Source: Longimycelium tulufanense (lineage in GTDB: Bacteria; Actinomycetota; Actinomycetes; Mycobacteriales; Pseudonocardiaceae). Taken from it: 64,000 bases of DNA. Both the position numbers and the translations under genes were made by a program. Positions 25,241 through 33,857 of the stretch are shown piece by piece. Each line of letters starts with the position of its first letter. Within the stretch, counting starts at the first letter, position 1. The notes under the pieces were generated by a model. It did not search any database, was not told where the DNA came from, and was given only the letters and a program-made list of their open reading frames with translations. Location of the stretch: assembly GCF_014645795.1 (NCBI RefSeq), contig NZ_BMMK01000001.1, positions 332,745-396,744 on the forward strand. Direction: 5' to 3'.

Positions 25241-26931
25241 AGCAGGGTCTCCGGGATGTCCAGCTCGCGGGAGCGCAGCCACTCCCCGAGCGCCTTGGCC
25301 TGCGGATCGAAGCGGGTGGACGAGGCCACGCCATCGCCGAGGAGCCCGTGGAGCACGAAGTTCAGTGCGCGCAGGTTGGGCAGCTCGTAACGCTTGATCA
25401 CGAGTGGGCGGGTCTCGGGCAGGAGCTCGCGCAGCCGCTCCGCGGTCAGACCGTGGACCAGCCAGCGGTATGCGGCATCGGAACGAACCCATACCCCGAG
25501 GTTCGCGTCGCCACCCTTGTCGCCGGAACGCGCGCCAGCAATCCGACCGAGCGGAGCCCTGCGGGTCGGGCCGGGAGGGAGTGGGTCCTGGGGCGTCGTG
25601 GCAGGTGGGGTGGAAACGTCAACAGTCGAACGAGATTCCGGGGGAGGCGGCATGGTGACACGGTGCCCGTCGGGTAGGACGGCGACATGCTGCACCGCGT
25701 CCTGGGGGACGTAGGCGGAGGAGTAGATCCCGAACGGCGTGCCGTCCGAGGGTGGAGCGGCGACGTGGAAACCGGGATAGGAAGCGAGTGCCAGCTCGAT
25801 GGCACCGCGAGAAAATGCCTTGGCGTGCTTCGGGTCCGGCGTCTTGACAGTGGCGTGGAGGAACGCGCTGGCGGTTTCCTCCGTGTCGGCGTCGCCCCGG
25901 TCGGTACGGACGAGCGTCCATTCGATTCCGTCGGAGCCCACCGCCGACTCGAGCTGGCGTCGCACGAGCTCGGCCTTGGCCTCGATATCCAGGCCGCACA
26001 GGACGAACGTGGTGCTGTTGCGGAAGCCGCCGAGGGTGTTGAGGCACACCTTCAGCTCCGGAGGCGGGGGAGTGCCGCGCACACCCCTGATCCGCACCTC
26101 GTCCTTGGCGACCTGGTCGAGGGAGATCGTGTCGAAGTGGGTGACCACGTCCGGACCGAGGTAGGCGGGTGCGCCGATCTCGTAGAGGAGTTGTGCCGTG
26201 ACGGTGTCGGTCGTGACCGCCCCACCCGTCCCCGGATGTTTGGTGATAATCGCCGAACCATCGGAAGCCAGGCCGGCGATCGGGAAGCCAGGACGGTCTA
26301 GATCGGACACTTCGGTGAAGAAGGCGAAGTTGCCGCCCGTCGCCTGGGCGCCGCATTCCAGCACGTGCCCGGCGGCGGTGGCTCCGGCAAGAGCATCCCA
26401 GTCATCGTGCGACCAGCCGAAGTGAGCGGCCGCTGCTCCGACAACGAGCGACGCGTCGGTCACCCGGCCGGTGACGACGACATCGGCCCCACCGCGCAGG
26501 CATTCGACGATGCCCCAGCAGCCGAGGTAGGCGTTCGCGGTGAGCGGTTGCCCGAGGCCCAGCTCGGCGGCGCGGTCCCGCAGGTCGTCGCCTTCCACGT
26601 ACGCGATCCGTGCCTCGACGCCGAGGCGCTCCGCCAGCGCACGTAGCGCCGTGGCCAGCCCGGCCGGGTTGAGCCCACCCGCGTTCGCGACGATCCGGAC
26701 ACCCCGCTGCATCGCCAGCCCGAGGCAGTCCTCCAGCTGGCGCAGGAACGTCCTGGCGTAGCCGAGGTCCGGGTCCCGCATCCGGTCGCGGCCCAGGATC
26801 AGCATCGTCAACTCGGCGAGGTAGTCCCCGGTGAGGACGTCGAGCGCGCCTCCCTCGAGCATCTCCCTCATGGCGGAGAACCGGTCGCCGTAGAAGCCGG
26901 ACGCGTTGCCGACGCGCAGTGGTGCCGTCAT
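25237..26931 (-). CDS. AtuA-family (DUF1446) protein
   Basis: 564 aa protein. The N-terminal 440 residues form the DUF1446/AtuA domain (VGNASGFYGDRFSAMREMLE, DYLAELTMLILGRDR, IVANAGGLNPAGLA, GRVTDASLVVGAAAAHFGW). A Pro-rich linker (about 445-475) leads to the C-terminal AtuA ferredoxin-like domain (GARSGDKGGDANLGVWVR). AtuA was named in Pseudomonas acyclic terpene utilisation; its reaction is not established. Here it is coupled by ATGA and GTGA overlaps to carboxylase and dehydrogenase genes, supporting a shared catabolic route for a 3-methyl-branched substrate. Confidence 0.87.
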   Translation of the reverse strand: MTAPLRVGNASGFYGDRFSAMREMLEGGALDVLTGDYLAELTMLILGRDRMRDPDLGYARTFLRQLEDCLGLAMQRGVRIVANAGGLNPAGLATALRALAERLGVEARIAYVEGDDLRDRAAELGLGQPLTANAYLGCWGIVECLRGGADVVVTGRVTDASLVVGAAAAHFGWSHDDWDALAGATAAGHVLECGAQATGGNFAFFTEVSDLDRPGFPIAGLASDGSAIITKHPGTGGAVTTDTVTAQLLYEIGAPAYLGPDVVTHFDTISLDQVAKDEVRIRGVRGTPPPPELKVCLNTLGGFRNSTTFVLCGLDIEAKAELVRRQLESAVGSDGIEWTLVRTDRGDADTEETASAFLHATVKTPDPKHAKAFSRGAIELALASYPGFHVAAPPSDGTPFGIYSSAYVPQDAVQHVAVLPDGHRVTMPPPPESRSTVDVSTPPATTPQDPLPPGPTRRAPLGRIAGARSGDKGGDANLGVWVRSDAAYRWLVHGLTAERLRELLPETRPLVIKRYELPNLRALNFVLHGLLGDGVASSTRFDPQAKALGEWLRSRELDIPETLL

Positions 26932-27719
26932 GCCACTACTCCCCGAGGTGAACGGCCCTTCCCAGGCGGACCGGCGAACGCCTGGGCAACGGTGAGCCAC
27001 TTCTTTGCCACGGGGCCCTCGGCATGGAGGTCAAGGTCATCACGATGACGCCGCTGCGTGACCAGCAGGCAGAAGTCCATCGCCGGTCCCTGCACGCGGT
27101 CGGCCGCCTCCTGGGGGCCCCAGGTCCACATCGCACCGTCCGGGCCCCGGAGCTCGACCCGGACCGGGGTCTCCGGTGTCGGCAACCCGTTGATCTGGAA
27201 GGAGAAACCCATCGTGCGGACGCCGAGGTGCGCGACGTGCCGGAGGCGTCGTGTCGGGTTCTTCTCCGCGCCCAAGGCATCGGCGACGTCCAACCCGTGC
27301 GCCCACGTCTCCATCAACCGCGCGGTTGCCATCGAGGCGGGCGCCATCGGCGGGCCGAACCACAGGATCTTGGTTGCCGCGGACAGGTTGGCCAGCGTCG
27401 TGGCCAGCCAGGTCCGGCCTTCCCGCCACCGCCGCAGGAGATCTGTCGGTGCCTCCCGCGTCCCCGCTGCCGCGCCCTCTTCCACATAACCCGCGGGATC
27501 GGCCGCGGCCTGCCGCAACGCCGAGGTGAAGCCCTCCGGATCGCGGATGGCGTTGAGCGCCTGCGCATCCGTCCACGCGAGGTGGGAGATCTGGTGGGCG
27601 ACCGTCCAGCCCTCGGCCGGCGTTGGCGTGGCCCAGCCCCGCGGGGGAAGACCAGCGACGAGGGCGTCCAGTTCCTCGCTCTCGGCGCGCAGGTCGTCTA
27701 CCACGGTCGCGACGTTCAT
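26928..27719 (-). CDS. TIGR03084-type protein (mycothiol-transferase/DinB-like fold)
   Basis: 263 aa protein with an N-terminal four-helix domain of the maleylpyruvate-isomerase type (VVDDLRAESEELDALVAGLP, GWTVAHQISHLAWTDAQAL; candidate metal ligand His in QISHLAW, and METWAHGLDVADALG). A C-terminal beta domain follows (SFQINGLPTPETPVRVELRG). The TIGR03084 family is confined to actinobacteria and often lies beside AtuA-like genes. The function is unknown; a mycothiol-dependent step is possible but unproven. ATG 27719 overlaps the TetR gene stop. Confidence 0.78.
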   Translation of the reverse strand: MNVATVVDDLRAESEELDALVAGLPPRGWATPTPAEGWTVAHQISHLAWTDAQALNAIRDPEGFTSALRQAAADPAGYVEEGAAAGTREAPTDLLRRWREGRTWLATTLANLSAATKILWFGPPMAPASMATARLMETWAHGLDVADALGAEKNPTRRLRHVAHLGVRTMGFSFQINGLPTPETPVRVELRGPDGAMWTWGPQEAADRVQGPAMDFCLLVTQRRHRDDLDLHAEGPVAKKWLTVAQAFAGPPGKGRSPRGVVA

Positions 27720-28330
27720 CGCGTCTCCCGCAGGGTGCGATCCAGCGTCCGTGCCCATTCCCGCAGCAGGCGGTTCCGGCGGGCGCTGTCGTCGGTGAGG
27801 GTGTTGGCCAGACCGAGCCCCCGCATCAGATCGAGGGTCGCCTGCACCGCCTCCCGCACACCGGGCCGGCCCTCGTCCACGCCCAGCAGCTCCACGGTGA
27901 GCCGGTGCGACTCGCGGCCGACCTTGGCTTCCAGCGGGACCACGGCGGCGCGCAGCTCCGGATCGGTGCGTGCGGCCACCCACAGCTCCAGGGCGGCCTG
28001 GAAGAGCGGGCCGGTGTAGAGGCGGGCGAGCATGTCCAGTACGGCGGCGGTGTGGTTCTCACCCCGCGGCAGTGCGGCGACCTCGCGGCGCACCTCCTCG
28101 CGCCGCTCCTCGGCCAGATGTGCGACGGCTGCCAGCACCAGCTCGGCCCGGGTGCGGTAATGGTGCAGCTGGGCGCCCCGGGACACCCCGGCCCGCTCCG
28201 CGACGACCGTGGTCGTGGTGCCCGACCACCCCAGCTCCACCAGGCACTCGATGGTCGCCGCCATCAACCGTTGGCGGGTGTGCTGACTGCGCTCCTCCTG
28301 CCGGCTGCGGGCCGGCACGGATGTGCTCAT
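27716..28330 (-). CDS. TetR-family regulator of the acyl-CoA carboxylase/AtuA operon
   Basis: 204 aa repressor. The helix-turn-helix is at residues about 20-65 (RLMAATIECLVELGWSGTTTT, VVAERAGVSRGAQLHHYRTR). The C-terminal half is a ligand-binding helical domain. It is the first gene of the operon and overlaps the TIGR03084 gene. A 26-base inverted repeat at 28354-28379, 24 bases upstream, overlaps the predicted -35 and is its likely operator, so autoregulated control of the whole operon by an acyl-CoA ligand is expected (inference). Confidence 0.88.
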   Translation of the reverse strand: MSTSVPARSRQEERSQHTRQRLMAATIECLVELGWSGTTTTVVAERAGVSRGAQLHHYRTRAELVLAAVAHLAEERREEVRREVAALPRGENHTAAVLDMLARLYTGPLFQAALELWVAARTDPELRAAVVPLEAKVGRESHRLTVELLGVDEGRPGVREAVQATLDLMRGLGLANTLTDDSARRNRLLREWARTLDRTLRETR

Positions 28331-28353
28331 AGCGAGTCACCATGCACGCCCCG

Positions 28354-28379
28354 AAACAAACAGTCAAGACTGCTTGTTT
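28354..28379. promoter_or_regulatory. TetR-type operator overlapping the operon promoter
   Basis: AAACAAACAGT (28354-28364), a CAAG spacer and ACTGCTTGTTT (28369-28379) form an inverted repeat matching at 10 of 11 positions. On the minus strand it contains TTGACT, a plausible -35 for the downstream tetR operon. Confidence 0.75.
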
Positions 28380-28480
28380 TTGCGGGGATGTTGATCGTTC
28401 CAGTGACGCCGTCCCGGCCCGTGAATGTCACCCATTTGCCGATCCTTGCAACCGGGTGCGCCCGCCGCGCGGTGGTGCGT

Positions 28481-29026
28481 TCAGGGCGTGGCACGCTCGT
28501 GCAGTAGGAGGAGGGTGTAGGCGGCCACGGACTGGGCGTCGGTGATCTCGCCCCGCCGGATCATCGCCTCGAACTCGTCGCGGGAGAACCAGGCGGTGCG
28601 CATGTCCTGCTCCTCGTGCTCCCGCTCGGCATCGCCCACGGTCAGCTCGGTGGCCAGGAACGCGCGGCCACGCTGGCTGGACATGCCCGGAGCCACGTCG
28701 AGCAGCCCCAGCTCGACCATGCGGCCGGCGACCAGACCGGTCTCCTCCCGTAGCTCGCGCGCTGCCAGCTCGCGCGGCTCGAGGTGGGCCCGGTTCGGCG
28801 CCGTGCCCTGCGGGAACTCCCAACGCCGGATGCCGAGCGGATAGCGGAACTGCTCGACGAGCTGCAGTCGGTCGCCATCCATCGCGATGACCAACGCGTA
28901 GTCGGGCTTGTCCACCACGCCGTAGATCCCCACGCTCCCGTCGGGGCGGCGGATGTCGTCCTCCCGGATCGTCATCCAGGGGTTGGCGTAGACCTGACGG
29001 CTGCCGAGCGTCTCCACACGGCCCAT
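28481..29026 (-). CDS. NUDIX hydrolase (ADP-ribose pyrophosphatase-like)
   Basis: 181 aa. The NUDIX box core is ELAARELREETGL, with the EExG metal ligands, preceded by RRWEFPQGTAPNR. N-terminal strands (VYANPWMTIREDDIRRPDGS, YGVVDKPDYALVIAMDGDRL) match ADP-ribose/nucleoside-diphosphate-sugar hydrolases. ATG 29026 lies four bases after the amino-acid permease stop, so the two genes are co-transcribed. It probably removes ADP-ribose or a related diphosphate; the substrate is not fixed by sequence. Confidence 0.87.
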   Translation of the reverse strand: MGRVETLGSRQVYANPWMTIREDDIRRPDGSVGIYGVVDKPDYALVIAMDGDRLQLVEQFRYPLGIRRWEFPQGTAPNRAHLEPRELAARELREETGLVAGRMVELGLLDVAPGMSSQRGRAFLATELTVGDAEREHEEQDMRTAWFSRDEFEAMIRRGEITDAQSVAAYTLLLLHERATP

Positions 29027-29030
29027 CCTG

Positions 29031-30428
29031 CTACTGGTGGTTGAGCTTCGATCGACGGGCACCGTAGGCGAAGTAGACGATCAGGCCGATCAACACCCAG
29101 ATCGCAAACGTCGCCCAGGTGATCTCGTCGAGACCCAGCACCAGACCCACACAAAGCACCAGCCCGATCAACGGGGTCACCGGTGCGAACGGCGTGCGGA
29201 AGGTGCGGGGCAGGTTCGGCTGCTTGTACCGCAGCACGAGCACACCGACGTTGACCAGGGAGAAGGCCACCAGGGTCCCGATGCTGGTCGCCTCGGCGAG
29301 CTGGCCGAGCGGCACCAGCGCCGCCAGCAGCGCCACCACGCCGCCGACCACCAAGGTGTTGGTCTGGGGCACCGCACGCCGGTTGACCCGGGAGAAGAAC
29401 CGGGGGATCAGCCCGTCCCGGGACATCGAGACCAGGATTCGGGTCTGGCCGTAGAGCACGGTGAGCACCACCGACGCGATTGCGACCACCGCACCGAAGG
29501 CCAGGATCGTTGCCGGCCACCCGGTGCCGGTCACCTGCTCCAACACCGCCGCGAGCGATGCCTTCGACGCCCCGAGCGTGTCGGTACCGACCGCGGCCAC
29601 CGCGGTCAGGGCGACCAGCACGTACACCGAGGTGACGATCGCCAGCGAGATCACGATGGCACGCGGCAGGTCACGCTGCGGGTTGCGCGCTTCCTCACCC
29701 GCCGTGGAGGCCGCGTCGAAGCCGATGAAGGAGAAGAACACCGCGGACGCGCCGCCCGCGATCCCGACGAAGCCCGCCGGGCTGAACGGGGTGAGGTTGC
29801 CCGACTCGAAGCCGGTGACCGCCACCGCGACGAAGAAGACGAGCACGCCCACCTTGAGCAGGGTGGCCACCGTGGTGACGGCCGCGCTCTCCCGGATGCC
29901 ACCCAGCAACACCGTGGCGGCCAGCAGGACCACGATCGCCGCCGGGATGTTCACCAGTCCACCCTCGCCCGGTGGCGCGGCGAGTGCCTCGGGGATACGC
30001 AGGCCGAGCGTGGACTCGAAGAAGGCGTTGAGGTACTCGCCCCAGCCGACCGCCACCGCGGCCACCGAGACCCCGTACTCCAGCAACAGGCACCAGCCGC
30101 ACACCCAGGCGACCAGCTCACCGAGCGTGGCGTACGAGTAGGAGTACGCCGAGCCGGACACCGGCACCGCCCCGGCCAGCTCGGCGTAGGACAGCGCGGA
30201 GAACAACGCGGCCAGGCCGGCGAGCACGAAGGAAAGCACCACGGCGGGGCCGGCTTTGGGCGCGGCATCGCCGAGCACGACGAAGATCCCGGTACCGAGG
30301 GTCGCGCCGACCGACAGGGATACCAGGGGCACCAACCCCATGCCGCGTTTCAGCGCGGTATGGGCGCCCTCGTCGGCAAGCTGCTCCACGGGCTTGGTGC
30401 GCAGCAGGTTCTGTCGGGTCAGCAGCAC
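29031..30428 (-). CDS. APC-superfamily cationic amino-acid permease
   Basis: 465 aa inner-membrane transporter with about 12 helices. The first helix carries the APC signature (SLSVGATLGTGIFVVLGDAA), and helix 6 region reads FFSFIGFDAASTAGEEARNP, typical of the CAT-type group (lysine, arginine, ornithine or related substrates). GTG 30428 is used; no Shine-Dalgarno sequence is visible, suggesting a leaderless or weakly initiated message. It is co-directional with the NUDIX gene four bases downstream. Confidence 0.9.
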   Translation of the reverse strand: MLLTRQNLLRTKPVEQLADEGAHTALKRGMGLVPLVSLSVGATLGTGIFVVLGDAAPKAGPAVVLSFVLAGLAALFSALSYAELAGAVPVSGSAYSYSYATLGELVAWVCGWCLLLEYGVSVAAVAVGWGEYLNAFFESTLGLRIPEALAAPPGEGGLVNIPAAIVVLLAATVLLGGIRESAAVTTVATLLKVGVLVFFVAVAVTGFESGNLTPFSPAGFVGIAGGASAVFFSFIGFDAASTAGEEARNPQRDLPRAIVISLAIVTSVYVLVALTAVAAVGTDTLGASKASLAAVLEQVTGTGWPATILAFGAVVAIASVVLTVLYGQTRILVSMSRDGLIPRFFSRVNRRAVPQTNTLVVGGVVALLAALVPLGQLAEATSIGTLVAFSLVNVGVLVLRYKQPNLPRTFRTPFAPVTPLIGLVLCVGLVLGLDEITWATFAIWVLIGLIVYFAYGARRSKLNHQ

Positions 30429-30822
30429 GAGGCGCGAAGTTACCTCTAATGGCCTATTAACAGCGATGTGGGAGTGATCACTTCGGGCATGTATTGCCTG
30501 CTCAAAATCGGTGCTGTAACGGCGGAAAGCGCCACTGTCGGCAGATGTAACAGCACTTCGTTAACTTTGATCTCGTTCTTGCGCAATGATCGGCATGTTC
30601 GACAGAACGTCCGTGCGTTCACTCACTCGGACGGCCGCATCGGATGCGCACCGGAATCGTCACGATACGCAATGCATTCGGCTTTTTCCGTCCCCCTGCT
30701 GGCGGAAGTCGCCGCTCGTCGCCGATCTCGGGCCACGCCCGAGGCGTGGAGCGGTTTCCCCTTGTGGGGCCGAGGGAAGCGCGGCTCGCTCGCCGGTCGT
30801 CCTTGCCGCGGGAGCGCTCATC
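30429..30822. other. Divergent regulatory region permease / nucS
   Basis: About 390 bases of lower GC content with no gene. It contains the palindrome AGTGATCACT at about 30474 and several AT-rich patches (for example near 30440-30460 and 30555-30570) suitable for the permease promoter. Confidence 0.45.
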
Positions 30823-30828
30823 TACCCT
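30823..30828 (+). promoter_or_regulatory. -10 box (TACCCT) of a probable leaderless nucS transcript
   Basis: TACCCT ends seven bases before GTG 30836, placing the start of transcription at or next to the start codon. No ribosome-binding site is seen. Confidence 0.5.
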
Positions 30829-30835
30829 TGGCCCG

Positions 30836-31495
30836 GTGCGTCTCGTCATCGCCCGCTGCCAGGTGGACTACGTCGGCCGACTGACCGCCCATCTCCCGAT
30901 GGCCCAGCGGTTATTGTTGGTGAAGGCGGACGGGTCGGTGTCCGTGCACTCTGACGACCGCGCCTACAAGCCGCTCAACTGGATGAGCCCGCCGTGCTGG
31001 CTCACCGAGGAGGAGGGGCGGTGGACGGTGCAGAACAAGGCGGGCGAGAAGCTGGTCGTCACGCTGGCGGAGATCCTGCACGACAGCAAGCACGAGCTGG
31101 GTCCGGAACCGGGCCTGGTCAAGGACGGGGTGGAGGCACACCTGCAGGAGCTGCTCGCCGAGCACGTCACCACCCTCGGCGAGGGCTGGTCGCTGGTGCG
31201 GCGGGAGTACCCGACCGCGATCGGACCGGTCGACCTGCTGTGCCGGAACGCCACCGGCGGCACCGTGGCGGTGGAGGTGAAGCGGCGCGGGGAGATCGAC
31301 GGGGTCGAGCAGCTGACCCGGTATCTGGAGCTGCTGAACCGGGACCCGCTGCTCGCGCCCGTGCAGGGCGTCTTCGCCGCGCAGCAGATCAAGCCGCAGG
31401 CCCGGGTACTGGCCGAGGACCGCGGGATCCGCTGCGTCACGCTGGACTACGACGCCCTGCGCGGCATCGAGTCCGACGAGTTCCGGCTGTTCTGA
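30836..31495 (+). CDS. nucS: Mismatch-specific endonuclease NucS (EndoMS)
   Basis: 219 aa nuclease that makes double-strand cuts at mispaired bases. In actinobacteria and archaea it replaces MutS/MutL repair. The N-terminal DNA-binding domain starts [16 protein letters not shown] and includes [18 protein letters not shown]. The C-terminal RecB-like nuclease carries [20 protein letters not shown] (catalytic Asp and the ExK pair), and the extreme C-terminus EFRLF resembles the clamp-binding tail. Homology begins at GTG 30836. Position in the genome matches Rv1321. Confidence 0.95.
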   Translation: MRLVIARCQVDYVGRLTAHLPMAQRLLLVKADGSVSVHSDDRAYKPLNWMSPPCWLTEEEGRWTVQNKAGEKLVVTLAEILHDSKHELGPEPGLVKDGVEAHLQELLAEHVTTLGEGWSLVRREYPTAIGPVDLLCRNATGGTVAVEVKRRGEIDGVEQLTRYLELLNRDPLLAPVQGVFAAQQIKPQARVLAEDRGIRCVTLDYDALRGIESDEFRLF

Positions 31496-31552
31496 GCCGG
31501 ACGGTCGCCTGCCCGATCCGGTGGACCCACCGGTGCAGAAAGGACGCGATGC

Positions 31553-31704
31553 CTCGAGAAGATCAACGGGCAGCAGGGTCTGCTCGCGCGTGTGGACGAT
31601 CAGCGTTGGTACTCACCCTGGAGATCGCCGATGGCGCGGTCACGGGTATCCAGCTGCTGTCCAATCCGGACAAGCTGGCTGATGTCCCGCTGAGCGCATG
31701 GTGA
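31553..31704 (+). pseudogene. Frameshifted C-terminal remnant of an ECF41-type sigma factor
   Basis: One frame reads EKINGQQGLLARVDDQR and a second frame continues LVLTLEIADGAVTGIQLL then SNPDKLADVP and a stop at 31702-31704. Together they match the SnoaL-like C-terminal extension of ECF41/SigJ sigma factors, which ends in a conserved NPDKL. The sigma-2 and sigma-4 regions are absent, and the two halves differ by a single-base frameshift near 31600. It is a dead remnant. Confidence 0.65.
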
Positions 31705-31744
31705 GAGAACAGAGCCCTGCTACCCGAGGCCGATGTTCTTGCGC

Positions 31745-31939
31745 CTAGAGCGAGGTGATCGATCGCTTCTCCAGGGCGGGTGCCCAGACGTGCCAGCCGC
31801 CGCCGAAGGGGCACCAGACCGCCTCCAGCCGGCCCAGGGACTCCGCGACGATCGCGTCCGCTGTCTCCTGCACGAGCAGCGGCCGGTAGGAGTGATGGGC
31901 GCAGCGGTCGGCCTGACTGAACGCGACTCCAGGTCCCAT
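31745..31939 (-). CDS. Small Cys/His protein of unknown function
   Basis: 64 aa. RCAHHSYRPLLVQETADAI followed later by VWCPFGGGWHVW resembles a family of very short actinomycete proteins that pair an N-terminal Cys or His with a C-terminal CP..GWH motif, suggesting a small zinc-binding unit. There is no signal or membrane part. ATG 31939 is the only sensible start. It lies beside the sigma-factor remnant and could itself be vestigial. Confidence 0.5.
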   Translation of the reverse strand: MGPGVAFSQADRCAHHSYRPLLVQETADAIVAESLGRLEAVWCPFGGGWHVWAPALEKRSITSL

Positions 31940-32156
31940 ACCCCATCGTGTACCGGTACTCGGGGTCCGGCGTACGTCGTCTGACTTTTCCGCACGCTTT
32001 CGGGGTATTCGGGTACGCGGGCCGCGTAGTCCGGACCGGTAGCCGTCCATGGCTCCTGTCTTCGGCGATACGCGAGGCGAGCCGTGTGCTGTGAGTTGTG
32101 GCCTTGCCGAGAACCCGCCTGTTCCGTTCGGACGCTCCATCGGTAAGGCTATGCCC

Positions 32157-32969
32157 ATGAGCGCTGTGGGGAGTTGGCGCGACGCGTTGGCGGCGTGGCG
32201 GATCCCGGACGAGGTGCTCGCCGGCGCCGAGGACTCGCCATGGGTGCTGCCCCGACATGTCTTCACCGGCCGGACCGACGAGCAGATCGCGCACCCCGGC
32301 GGGGCGTCCTTCACCGCCGCCCACAGCGCCCTGGTACCACCGGGCTCGGTGCTCGACATCGGCGCGGGCGCGGGGGCGGCCAGCCTCCCGCTAGCCGACC
32401 GTGCCACCGAGATCACGGCGGTGGACACCGACCAGCAGCTGCTCGCGGAGTTCCGGCGACGCGCCGAGCCGCGGAACGTCGCCGCACGCACCGTCGTGGG
32501 CCAGTGGCCGGACGTCGCCGACCAGGTCGAGCCGGTCGACGTCGTTCTCTGCCACCACGTCGTCTTCAACGTCGCCGAACTCGGGCCCTTCGTCGAGGCC
32601 CTGACCGCGCACGCGCGCCGGCTCGTCGTGGTGGAGCTGACCGAGCGTCACCCGCTGACCGCGCTCAACCCGCTGTGGCGGCACCTGCACGGGATCGAAC
32701 GGCCGACCGGGCCGACCTACGCCGACGCCGTGGCCGTTCTTGCGGAACTGGGCATCCACCCGGACGTGGTGCGCTGGCGCAGGCCCCCGCGGGCCGAACA
32801 TCCCGACTTCACCACCCTGCTCGACATCACCCGGCGTCGGCTCTGCCTTCCCCGCAGCCGTACCGACGACGTGGCCGCCGCGCTGGCGGAACTCGGGTAC
32901 GACCGCGGCACGACACCGGACCTCGGTTCCTCCGGCGACGACGTCGTCACGGTGACCTGGCGGCCGTGA
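32157..32969 (+). CDS. Class I SAM-dependent methyltransferase
   Basis: 270 aa cytoplasmic enzyme. The SAM-binding motif I is VLDIGAGAGAASLPLA, the acidic end of strand 2 is ITAVDTDQQLL, and motif IV-like segment VDVVLCHHVVFNV follows. The C-terminal part (HPDFTTLLDITRRRLCLP) is an actinomycete-specific extension. ATG 32157 is chosen; upstream in-frame starts have no homology. The substrate is unknown. The HIT gene starts 47 bases downstream. Confidence 0.85.
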   Translation: MSAVGSWRDALAAWRIPDEVLAGAEDSPWVLPRHVFTGRTDEQIAHPGGASFTAAHSALVPPGSVLDIGAGAGAASLPLADRATEITAVDTDQQLLAEFRRRAEPRNVAARTVVGQWPDVADQVEPVDVVLCHHVVFNVAELGPFVEALTAHARRLVVVELTERHPLTALNPLWRHLHGIERPTGPTYADAVAVLAELGIHPDVVRWRRPPRAEHPDFTTLLDITRRRLCLPRSRTDDVAAALAELGYDRGTTPDLGSSGDDVVTVTWRP

Positions 32970-33003
32970 CCGACACTTGATCGACGGTGGCCACGGCTTC
33001 CTC

Positions 33004-33009
33004 TAGCGT
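33004..33009 (+). promoter_or_regulatory. -10 box (TAGCGT) of a probable leaderless HIT-gene transcript
   Basis: TAGCGT ends seven bases before GTG 33017. The hexamer TTGATC lies 21 bases upstream, somewhat far for a -35. Confidence 0.45.
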
Positions 33010-33016
33010 CCTGACC

Positions 33017-33463
33017 GTGGGCGAGCGGATCGAGCTACCGACGACCGTGAACGGGGTGTGCGTCTTCTGCGCGATCGCGTACGGCCGGGCCGAAGCGAGT
33101 GTTGTCGTCGACGACGGAGAGCTGCTGGCCATCGCCGACCTGCGTCCGGCGACCACCGGGCATCTGCTGGTCATCCCCCGCCGCCATGTCGAGGGCCTCA
33201 CCGACCTGCCCCCCGACCTCGGCGGCCGGATGTTCCAGCTCGGCCAGCGGGTGGCCGGGGCACTACGGCGCAGCGGGCTGCGCTGCGAGGGTGTCAACCT
33301 CTTCCTGGCCGACGGGGCGGCCGCCGGGCAGGAGATCTTCCACGTCCACCTGCACGTCCTCCCGCGATTCGGCGGGGACGGGTTCCGGCTGCGCGCGGAC
33401 TGGCGGGTGCGCGACCGGGCGGAACTGGACGAGCTGGCGGCCCGCGTCGCCGCCGCACTGTGA
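33017..33463 (+). CDS. HIT-family nucleotide hydrolase/transferase
   Basis: 148 aa histidine-triad protein. The signature is IFHVHLHVLPR (HxHxH), which hydrolyses or transfers nucleoside monophosphates. N-terminal CVFCAIAYGRAEAS with two cysteines resembles zinc-binding HIT proteins, and LRPATTGHLLVIPRRHVEGL is conserved. GTG 33017 is preferred over GTG 32987 because homology begins near CVFC and a TAGCGT box fits a leaderless start. The substrate (for example AMP-lysine, Ap4A or a toxic nucleotide adduct) is unknown. Confidence 0.88.
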   Translation: MGERIELPTTVNGVCVFCAIAYGRAEASVVVDDGELLAIADLRPATTGHLLVIPRRHVEGLTDLPPDLGGRMFQLGQRVAGALRRSGLRCEGVNLFLADGAAAGQEIFHVHLHVLPRFGGDGFRLRADWRVRDRAELDELAARVAAAL

Positions 33464-33593
33464 CAAGCGGTTCCATTCCGCTGGAAGGGCGGCGAACGCT
33501 GCGTGTTTCTGATTTCGATTATTGATCGTGCCGTGACTCATGTGGGTGCCGACGCGGTGCCTTTCTGTTGATGAATGTGCCGTGTCAAAAAGG

Positions 33594-33618
33594 AAGGGGC
33601 GGCCGACGGCCGCCCCTT
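33594..33618 (-). terminator. Rho-independent terminator of the XRE/DUF397 operon
   Basis: An 11-base stem AAGGGGCGGCC/GGCCGCCCCTT with a three-base loop, followed on the minus strand by CCTTTTTG. It is the only hairpin noticed in the window with a real U-tract. Confidence 0.9.
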
Positions 33619-33635
33619 GATCGGTGGTCGATGTT

Positions 33636-33857
33636 TCACCCCAGGTCGAACTCACCTGACTTCGTCCCGCTGATGAAGGCGTCCCAGTGGGTCGAGGAGA
33701 ACAGCAGGACATCGCCCCGGGGCCGCTTCGAGTCCCGGACGGCGACCCGGTCCCGGCCGGGTGCCACCTCGACGCAGTTCCCGCTGTTGTCGCTGTGTCT
33801 GCTCTTTCGCCAGGTGATTCGGGTAGGGCCGCCGGGTCTACCCCAGTCGTCGGTCAC
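33636..33857 (-). CDS. DUF397 protein
   Basis: 73 aa. The DUF397 signature is WRKSRHSDNSGNCVEVAP, then VAVRDSKRPRGDVLLFSSTHW and a short polar tail. DUF397 proteins are almost always paired with XRE-DUF5753 regulators in Streptomyces, Amycolatopsis and relatives. The pair is proposed to act as a regulator/antagonist or toxin/antitoxin-like switch (Scr1/Scr2 and BldB-type systems). The GTG start at 33857 overlaps the regulator stop (GTGA), so the two are made together. Confidence 0.92.
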   Translation of the reverse strand: MTDDWGRPGGPTRITWRKSRHSDNSGNCVEVAPGRDRVAVRDSKRPRGDVLLFSSTHWDAFISGTKSGEFDLG

